DNA of 64,000 bases, from NCBI RefSeq assembly GCF_001592735.1, contig NZ_LUKE01000001.1, positions 2,096,058 through 2,160,057 of the forward strand, given 5' to 3'. Below the pieces are notes generated by a model. That model was not told the DNA's origin. It made no database searches and saw only the letters and a list, made by a program, of their open reading frames with translations. The translations under genes and the position numbers were made by a program. This DNA comes from Bdellovibrio bacteriovorus. Lineage in GTDB: Bacteria; Bdellovibrionota; Bdellovibrionia; Bdellovibrionales; Bdellovibrionaceae. This document shows positions 58,430-64,000 of this stretch, one piece after another (position 1 is the first letter of the stretch; every line of letters starts with the position of its first letter).

Positions 58430-60601
58430 ATGAACGGATTCATTAGATTGTTAATCCTGAGTGCATTGATAACGTCTTTATTATCATGTACAAGTGCGCC
58501 GGTCGAAGATGACATGGCTTTTGATGGTACCGAATCATCTGATTCTGCCATGGCGGCTGATGATTCTGGAGGATCGGGTGACGATTTCTCTGAATTTGAA
58601 GATTCGGGCTCAAACCAAACGGCTGAAGCAGCTCCCACGGAGAGTTCAGGTGATCAAGATCTAGCTATCGAAGACGAATTCAATGAACCGTCGGCGAACG
58701 GATCTGCGGACCAAGGCATTGCCGAAGCGCCAGCAGAGCCTCCAGCTGACATGCCCGCGGATGTTCCGGCGGATCATATTGCTGAAGAAGATCCCTTTGC
58801 GGATCCCGCGATTGCCGACGTTCCCGCGCCAGACGTGCCGGCTCCAGCTCCAGAACCAGACTTGTTAGCTCCAGCACCGGAACCAGTTCCCGTCGTGGAT
58901 GCCCCCGCTCCAGAGCCAGAACATGAACCAATGCCAACCAGCTCTCCAGCGATGATCACAGATCTGCAGTTCCGTGCTAATGACACTGGCGGGACTATCG
59001 TGGTGAAAGCGGATCGTCCTTTAAATTACACAACTCGTGCAAACACTGATTTGCAACAGTTCGTGATTGAAGTTGAAAATGCAATCTTACCTGAAAAATT
59101 AAAACGTTCTCTGAATACCAAAGATATCAAGGGAAGCATCGGGGCCGTGGATGCTTATCAAAATCCGGGCTCAAATGTCGCACGTTTCGTGATCCAACTT
59201 CGCCAAGGTTTGAGTGAGCCTGCAGTTCAAGCGGAAGGTTCAAGTCTTTTGATCGTGGCGAACTCTCAGGCGGTAGGTGGTGTGGCGGCAGCACCGGCAG
59301 ATGACGAAAACGAAAAAATCCTACCTAGTGAAGACTTGACTGGATTCTTAGCAAATAACACGCAGTTTTACGGAAAGAAAATTTCCATCGAAACTAATAA
59401 TATGGATGTTCGCGACGCCCTGGGTTTTATCACCGAGGAAAGTGGCGTCAACATGGTCATCACCGAAGACGTGAAAGGCCCCATCAATCTTAAACTTCGC
59501 CAAGTGCCTTGGGACCAAGCTTTAGTGGTTATCATGAAAGCTAAAAAACTGGGATACGCGCGCCAAGGAAATGTTTTACGTATTGCTCCTTTGGCGGACC
59601 TAAAAGCCGAAGAAGACGATGCGACCAAATTGGCTCAGTCAAAGCGCACGATCGAACCTTTAAAAGTTCGTATGTTCCCGGTGAGCTATGCGCGTGTTGA
59701 TGATCTTGAAAAGAAAATCAAAGAATTCTTAGGCGAGCGGGGCCGTGTGATCGGCGACGCGCGTACGAATGCTTTGGTTGTAACGGATATCGAAGAAAAT
59801 CTAGAGCGTGCGGCAAAACTTATTGCAAGTTTAGATACCCAACCACCCCAAGTTCTTATCGAAGGGCGTCTGGTTGAAGCCAGTGAAAGCTTTTCTCGCA
59901 GTGTGGGGGTTACTTGGAATTCTTCGGGCGCTCCGATCCGTGTAGGTTCAACGTCTCGAGGTCCGGTTCAGATGGTTCCTACTTTCAACGTCAATCCGGG
60001 CGTTGTGCAAGGCGGAAACTTCAATTTCAATCTCTCTGTAGGTACGTTGGATTTCTTTGGTACATTGGGTGCGGCTTTGACATTGGCTGAATCCGAACAA
60101 AAAGTGAAAGTCATCTCGGCTCCAAGAGTCATGACGATGACAAACGAAACTGCGGTGATCAATCAAACCACTGAGGTTCCGTTAAGACAGGTGACTCAAA
60201 ATGCGAATACCACGGTGGAAACTATTACTTTTAAACCATTGGTATTAAAATTAGAAGTGACCCCTCAGGTCACGGCCGATGGTTCGGTTATTATGAAGGT
60301 GAACGTCAATCGTCAGTTCCGCGGAGCTGATGTGGGCACAGCCGGCGCTTTTTCGGTCAACAGTCGCGAGGCTAATACGCGAGTGTTAGTTAAAAATGGG
60401 CAAACCGCTGTTATCGGTGGAATTTTCCAAAGCGATGCGACCGAGGGAGAAGCTGGCATTCCATGGTTAAGAGAGATTCCGGTTTTTGGAAATCTGTTTA
60501 AATCTCGCGGTACAACCCGTGAAAAATCAGAGCTATTGGTGTTCGTCACTCCAAGAATCATGGGACAAGTGGATGGCAATGCACCCACAGAAGAATTGTA
60601 A
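58430..60601 (+). CDS. pilQ: Type IV pilus secretin PilQ
   Basis: 723 residues; AAGGAGGGA just before ATG 58430. The N-terminus has a lipobox-like LLSC (Cys20), so it may be a lipoprotein. An unusually long acidic, then Ala/Pro/Glu-rich region (about 22-165) is followed by one AMIN domain (about 170-280), an STN/N0 segment (about 310-385), an N1 domain (about 405-480) and the secretin domain (about 485-715; VEVTPQVTADGSV-like core, ending LLVFVTPRIM). It forms the outer-membrane pore for the pilus. Confidence 0.95.
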   Translation: MNGFIRLLILSALITSLLSCTSAPVEDDMAFDGTESSDSAMAADDSGGSGDDFSEFEDSGSNQTAEAAPTESSGDQDLAIEDEFNEPSANGSADQGIAEAPAEPPADMPADVPADHIAEEDPFADPAIADVPAPDVPAPAPEPDLLAPAPEPVPVVDAPAPEPEHEPMPTSSPAMITDLQFRANDTGGTIVVKADRPLNYTTRANTDLQQFVIEVENAILPEKLKRSLNTKDIKGSIGAVDAYQNPGSNVARFVIQLRQGLSEPAVQAEGSSLLIVANSQAVGGVAAAPADDENEKILPSEDLTGFLANNTQFYGKKISIETNNMDVRDALGFITEESGVNMVITEDVKGPINLKLRQVPWDQALVVIMKAKKLGYARQGNVLRIAPLADLKAEEDDATKLAQSKRTIEPLKVRMFPVSYARVDDLEKKIKEFLGERGRVIGDARTNALVVTDIEENLERAAKLIASLDTQPPQVLIEGRLVEASESFSRSVGVTWNSSGAPIRVGSTSRGPVQMVPTFNVNPGVVQGGNFNFNLSVGTLDFFGTLGAALTLAESEQKVKVISAPRVMTMTNETAVINQTTEVPLRQVTQNANTTVETITFKPLVLKLEVTPQVTADGSVIMKVNVNRQFRGADVGTAGAFSVNSREANTRVLVKNGQTAVIGGIFQSDATEGEAGIPWLREIPVFGNLFKSRGTTREKSELLVFVTPRIMGQVDGNAPTEEL

Positions 60602-60612
60602 TGGGAGGCGGT

Positions 60613-61194
60613 ATGAAAAAACTTATTTTAATGTCAAGTTTGATGACCGCAGCTTTGCTCTTAGGGTCTTGCGGTCAACAAGAAGAAGTGAACACAGAGT
60701 TTTCAGTCACCACGTCGCCTTTGCCTTTGATTCCGGCAAAGGCAATTAGCTGCTACAGTAAATTGATTACCGGCATTGGTCAGACACCCACTCAAGATGT
60801 AGAGGCCGATTATTTCCGTATTCCGACGTTCAAATTCTGGCGGGCTAATAACTCGAACGATTTAGTGATTTCTCTTATCCGTATAACCTACAATCTTCCG
60901 GGGTCAACACCGGGAGAGTCCGCGCAGGCTTCAAAATGTGAGATTTCTGGGGACTCTCTTCGAGCGCTTAACACGACCTGGTGGAAAAATTATACCGAAG
61001 CCATCGTGCCCGGCGGCTCGGGAAGCCCAGACAGCCCTTTCCAAACCGATTGCGCGGCTTATTGTGGTGGGGTGAAGGCTTCGGGTCAGTTTACCACCAC
61101 CGGAACGGTTGAAATTTTTGGTTTAGAGCGAGCCCCCAATGGCGATGAGACGCCCGTAAAATTACAAGGATACGTCACCATCCAAGCTTTTTAA
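60613..61194 (+). CDS. Lipoprotein downstream of pilQ
   Basis: 193 residues from ATG 60613, chosen for its GGGAGGCGG site; an ATG at 60601 overlaps the pilQ stop. The signal has a lipobox LGSC (Cys19). The mature part has several cysteines (near residues 49, 114, 157 and 161) and beta-rich segments. No family recognised. Its position suggests a pilus accessory or pilotin-like protein (inference); the latter are often small lipoproteins that help secretin assembly. Confidence 0.6.
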   Translation: MKKLILMSSLMTAALLLGSCGQQEEVNTEFSVTTSPLPLIPAKAISCYSKLITGIGQTPTQDVEADYFRIPTFKFWRANNSNDLVISLIRITYNLPGSTPGESAQASKCEISGDSLRALNTTWWKNYTEAIVPGGSGSPDSPFQTDCAAYCGGVKASGQFTTTGTVEIFGLERAPNGDETPVKLQGYVTIQAF

Positions 61195-61203
61195 TGATTT
61201 ATT

Positions 61204-61237
61204 CAAATCCATGGTTTATGTGTAAGCCATGGATTTG
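61204..61237. other. Perfect 11-bp inverted repeat enclosing the rarA start codon
   Basis: CAAATCCATGG (61204-61214) and CCATGGATTTG (61227-61237) with a 12-nt loop. The rarA ATG (61229-61231) lies inside the right arm. A hairpin in the mRNA would bury the start codon; as DNA it could be an operator or help terminate the pil operon. No Shine-Dalgarno is evident. Confidence 0.55.
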
Positions 61238-62533
61238 TTCTCTTCTTCTCAAGCCGCCGTCAGTTCTTCGCCGTTATCTGAGGTTCTTCGTCCCAAGAAT
61301 CTGGATGAGATTTTTGGCCAAGAGAAAACTTTAGGCACACAATCCAAGCTAGGTCAGATGTTGCGAAAAGGCTATTTGCCAAGCCTTATCATCTGGGGCC
61401 CTCCGGGAACGGGGAAAACCACTTTCGCTTTGGCTTTATCCCAGCACTTCAATGCTCATTTTGTAAATATCAACGCGGTGGATTCGGGCGCAAAGACTTT
61501 GCGAGAAATTGGCGAAGCGGGGCGAGAGCGCCGCCTGCAGTACCAACAAAAAACCGTGCTTTTTGTCGATGAAATCCATCGTTTTAATAAGGCCCAACAA
61601 GACGTGCTTTTACCCTTTGTAGAAAAAGGGGATGTCGTTCTTATTGGGGCTACGACGGAAAACCCTAGTTATGAACTGAATCGCGCCCTTTTAAGTCGTT
61701 GTCGCGTGGTTATTTTTGAACGCCTTTCCGAACACGATTTAAACAAAATCATCGCCCGCGCAGAGGCTCACTATAAGAAGTCTGTGACAGAGATGTTAAC
61801 TGCCGAAGCCATTCAGAATCTGATTGAGTTTTCTGACGGAGATGCTCGTCGCCTGATCAATAGTTTAGAAATCATTTACAATTACATGCGCGATGAAAGC
61901 CCCGAGCTGCGCTTGGATGTGAATGAAATGCGCGAGCTTTTACAGCAAAATCCTATCGGCTATGACAAGAATTCCGAAATGCACTATGACCTGATTTCGG
62001 CGTTTATTAAAAGCGTGCGTGGCAGTGATCCGGATGCGGCGGTTTATTACCTAGCTCGTATGTTGGATGGCGGGGAAGATCCTATTTTTATCGCCCGCAG
62101 ACTTATTATTCTTGCCTCGGAAGACATCGGAAATGCCGATCCACGCGGAATTTCCGTGGCGGTATCGGGACTGCAAGCTGTTGAAGCTATTGGTTTGCCT
62201 GAGGGGGCGATCACCTTGGCCCAAGTGACTACGTATTTGGCCTCGTGCCCAAAATCAAATGCGTCTTATATGTCTTTAAATAAAGCCAAAGCTTTGGTTG
62301 AAGAGACCCGCACTTTGCCAGTGCCATTGCATTTACGTTCTGCGAAGACTGCTTTAGCCAAAGACTTAGGATACGGTCGAGATTATAAATATCCCCACGA
62401 TTATCCCACAGGGTGGACCGCGCAAAATTACCTGCCTGAAGAAATAAAAGATTCTGTTTTTTATGAGCCCACACAACGGGGCTTTGAGAAAAATATAAGA
62501 GATTATTTAAATTGGATGAAGGGGCAGAAGTAA
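61229..62533 (+). CDS. rarA: Replication-associated recombination protein A (MgsA/WRNIP1 family)
   Basis: 434 residues. AAA+ Walker A WGPPGTGKTT (about residues 56-65) and Walker B VLFVDEIHRFNK are followed by a sensor 1 region GATTENPSYELN and the RarA C-terminal tetramerisation domain (FYEPTQRGFEKNIRDYL near the end). RarA acts at stalled replication forks. A 34-base inverted repeat overlaps its start codon and may limit translation. It is followed by a convergent cupin gene. Confidence 0.94.
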   Translation: MDLFSSSQAAVSSSPLSEVLRPKNLDEIFGQEKTLGTQSKLGQMLRKGYLPSLIIWGPPGTGKTTFALALSQHFNAHFVNINAVDSGAKTLREIGEAGRERRLQYQQKTVLFVDEIHRFNKAQQDVLLPFVEKGDVVLIGATTENPSYELNRALLSRCRVVIFERLSEHDLNKIIARAEAHYKKSVTEMLTAEAIQNLIEFSDGDARRLINSLEIIYNYMRDESPELRLDVNEMRELLQQNPIGYDKNSEMHYDLISAFIKSVRGSDPDAAVYYLARMLDGGEDPIFIARRLIILASEDIGNADPRGISVAVSGLQAVEAIGLPEGAITLAQVTTYLASCPKSNASYMSLNKAKALVEETRTLPVPLHLRSAKTALAKDLGYGRDYKYPHDYPTGWTAQNYLPEEIKDSVFYEPTQRGFEKNIRDYLNWMKGQK

Positions 62534-62575
62534 ATTAAGCCCCACTGACGGCGTTGCTGCGTCGGCGCTGTTTAT

Positions 62576-62878
62576 TTAGATGGTTTTAGCGCAGACGCTG
62601 ATGCAACCGTTCGGGCCGTGAGCAGCGTAAGAATGCTTAGTATTTGCCGGAATTTCCAAACGATCCCCCGGGCGCAGAGCAAACTGATTGCCTGAGATAT
62701 TAAAGATCATCTCTCCTTCAATCACCACACGCACTTCGGCGAAGGGGTGACGCTTATCTTGGATTTTTGTGTGAGCCGCGCAAACTTCATCGAAGGGTTC
62801 AAGTCCTTCAGATTCTAAGATCATGTGAACTTGTTGTTTCGTTGGAACGATCGGTGCTTGCCATCTTGTGATAATCAT
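62576..62878 (-). CDS. Small cupin-domain protein
   Basis: 100 residues from ATG 62878; a longer form from TTG 62959 is possible but its start lacks a ribosome binding site. One cupin beta-barrel: HPFAEVRVVIEGEMIFNI and GDRLEIPANTKHSY form motifs 1 and 2. Motif 1 has one His and a Glu, and motif 2 one His, so a metal site is plausible but incomplete. Cytoplasmic; could be an isomerase, dioxygenase-like enzyme or small-ligand sensor. Function unknown. Confidence 0.7.
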   Translation of the reverse strand: MIITRWQAPIVPTKQQVHMILESEGLEPFDEVCAAHTKIQDKRHPFAEVRVVIEGEMIFNISGNQFALRPGDRLEIPANTKHSYAAHGPNGCISVCAKTI

Positions 62879-63139
62879 AAACGTCTTTTCTTCTAAAAAA
62901 TCCTTGAGTACTTGGGGTTCCTTGAGCTTCGTTATCTCAAATCGAAACGCGAAACTCAAGTCGCACTGCTTGCTTTCGCTGCCGCATCTCGTGATGAAAC
63001 ACTATCGCGAGAAAGTACTCAAATTGCGACAGGATAAGAGACCTGATTCTCAACATTTTAAAGTTTGCCGTTAAGTCATGCGATATGCTGACGATAACTC
63101 TATTGTAGGAAGGACCCTATGTAATTAGGGGGAGGAATT
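62879..63139. other. Intergenic region, no gene recognised
   Basis: Divergent spacer between the cupin gene and the next protein. It has a distant inverted pair TTGAGTACT (near 62903) and AGTACTCAA (near 63014), but no certain promoter pair. An overlapping frame here has no ribosome binding site or family resemblance. Confidence 0.3.
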
Positions 63140-63652
63140 TTGAGCACTAAATCTAAGTCGACACATGCTGAACTAGATCACATCTTGAATTTTGTCGATG
63201 GTTCGAAAGGCCTTCGTGCGAAGATCAACGAATCAGGACGAGTGCAAATTCGTCAAGACCTCGACGGGAAGCTTTTCTCTTTCAATTCAACTGACGTGAG
63301 TGAAGTTCTTCACCGCGCAGACTCTGAAGGGAAGCCGTTCATTCAGGTGAACTTTAAGAACTCTACGAAGGTCTTATTGACGGAAACTCTTGTCGGTTTC
63401 AAACCATGTGAGACGTTGGGTCTAGATATGGCCCGTATTCCTAAGGTAGTCACAACTCCGGACCTAGTCAGTGTCTTTGAAGCCATCGAAGAGTCGTTAG
63501 GAGCTGACGGTGGAGCAGATCAAGAGACGGAAATCCTTAAAAAAGTGTATTTAGCGATCGTGACTGGCGGAGAAAAAGTTGGATTCGATCTTGAAGTAGA
63601 GCGCCAATGGCTTAACAGACTTCTTGCGTCAAAGTTAAGAGCTAGCGCCTAA
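63140..63652 (+). CDS. Unknown cytoplasmic protein
   Basis: 170 residues from TTG 63140 with a strong GGGGGAGGAA site. No signal peptide or transmembrane helix. The N-terminal half is beta-rich (GLRAKINESGRVQIRQDLDGKLFSFNSTD, with VNFKNSTKVLL) and the C-terminal half helical. Not recognised. It is closed by a hairpin terminator and lies just before tRNA-Ala. Confidence 0.6.
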   Translation: MSTKSKSTHAELDHILNFVDGSKGLRAKINESGRVQIRQDLDGKLFSFNSTDVSEVLHRADSEGKPFIQVNFKNSTKVLLTETLVGFKPCETLGLDMARIPKVVTTPDLVSVFEAIEESLGADGGADQETEILKKVYLAIVTGGEKVGFDLEVERQWLNRLLASKLRASA

Positions 63653-63691
63653 TCAATAATAAAAATCGCTACTTAATAGTTAAGTGCTGAA

Positions 63692-63720
63692 AACCGGGGC
63701 AGAGGCCTCGGTTGTTATTT
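63692..63720 (+). terminator. Intrinsic terminator before the tRNA gene
   Basis: Nine-pair stem AACCGGGGC (63692-63700)/GCCTCGGTT (63705-63713) with an AGAG loop and one G-U pair, followed by GTTATTTT. Confidence 0.8.
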
Positions 63721-63762
63721 TAGGCACTTTTCATCTCTCATTAAATTTTCGAAAAAAAGCTA

Positions 63763-63791
63763 TTGACGTTTCAAGGGCGTTACGAGAAAAC
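63763..63791 (+). promoter_or_regulatory. Likely promoter of tRNA-Ala
   Basis: TTGACG (63763-63768) is a good -35. The position 17 bases on (GAAAAC, 63786-63791) is a poor -10. Transcription would start about 10 bases before the tRNA. The same TTGACG occurs before the leader after the tRNA. Confidence 0.35.
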
Positions 63792-63806
63792 AGCTCCACT
63801 TTGTTC

Positions 63807-63882
<76 letters not shown>

Positions 63883-63937
63883 ATTATCTTCGCGAAGTTT
63901 TTTAGAAATAAAAAACTAACGAAAATAAAAAAGAACA

Positions 63938-64000
63938 TTGACGCCGAGGATGAAATCGATCAGATTGGTTCCTCGACAAAATTCGCTCTTTGAAAACTGA
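63938..64000 (+). promoter_or_regulatory. Putative rRNA operon promoter and boxA-like leader
   Basis: An AT-rich stretch (63893-63937), like an UP element, is followed by TTGACG (63938-63943), a weak -10 at 63961-63966, a CGAGGA/TCCTCG inverted repeat (63945-63975) and GCTCTTTGAAAACTGA at the end, which resembles the boxA antitermination leader found before 16S or 23S genes. The structural RNA would lie past the window edge (inference). Confidence 0.45.

Noticed and set aside
62868..63074. 68-codon plus-strand frame between the cupin gene and the unknown gene
   Set aside because: No ribosome binding site, composition unlike protein, overlaps the cupin start region.

Overview
The window is a gene-dense stretch of moderate-GC chromosome from a predatory bacterium of the Bdellovibrio group (Bdellovibrionota), or a close relative. 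The reasons are the overall protein repertoire, a Glt/Agl-type envelope motility locus of the kind known from Myxococcus and Bdellovibrio, a type IV pilus operon, many lipoproteins and TPR envelope proteins, and a preference for tightly overlapping operons (ATGA, TAATG). I see no insertion sequence, prophage or CRISPR array. No gene-free stretch exceeds about 300 bases.

Layout. 1-7.2 kb: a truncated secreted protein, FtsB-like divisome protein, small HTH protein, DNA polymerase I, a BamE-like lipoprotein, a FliL-like membrane protein and an FHA/sigma-54 activator. 7.3-11.3 kb: engB, kdsB, pyrG, kdsD. 11.3-18.6 kb: PPK2, HutD, an M23-like envelope protein, an MFS pump with DUF2239 partner under a double palindromic operator, and an AGE-family isomerase. 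18.7-35 kb: one long same-strand run of coiled-coil membrane protein, thioesterase, kdsC, a ten-gene gliding-type machine (two outer-membrane barrels, TPR proteins, FHA/AgmX protein, one TolQ-like and two TolR-like motor subunits), then lptC(A), lptB and rpoN, closed by a strong terminator. 35-40 kb: LysR regulator, small secreted protein, dihaem cytochrome, DUF2177 protein, lipoprotein, apt, MTA/SAH nucleosidase. 40.3-52 kb: hpf, metK, lepA, three tandem signal peptidases, pyrB-carA-(unknown)-carB. 52-61.2 kb: PhnD-like binding protein, ABC-2 exporter pair, pilD, pilMNOPQ and a lipoprotein. 61.2-64 kb: rarA, cupin protein, unknown protein, tRNA-Ala(TGC) and what looks like the leader of an rRNA operon running off the window.

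How it fits together. The order kdsB-pyrG-(kdsA)-kdsD-kdsC-lptC-lptA-lptB-rpoN-hpf is a familiar block in other Proteobacteria and delta-proteobacterial relatives. Here the same genes occur in the same order and strand but are pulled apart, with no kdsA between pyrG and kdsD. The largest insertion, directly between kdsC and lptC, is the gliding-type machine, placing a proton-driven envelope motor in the middle of the Kdo/LPS export operon. lptA is not separate; its domain appears fused to the C-terminus of LptC. Surface motility (Glt-like machine, type IV pilus), LPS assembly, protein secretion (three LepB) and sigma-54 control (RpoN, FHA-NtrC activator) thus lie in one 60 kb neighbourhood.
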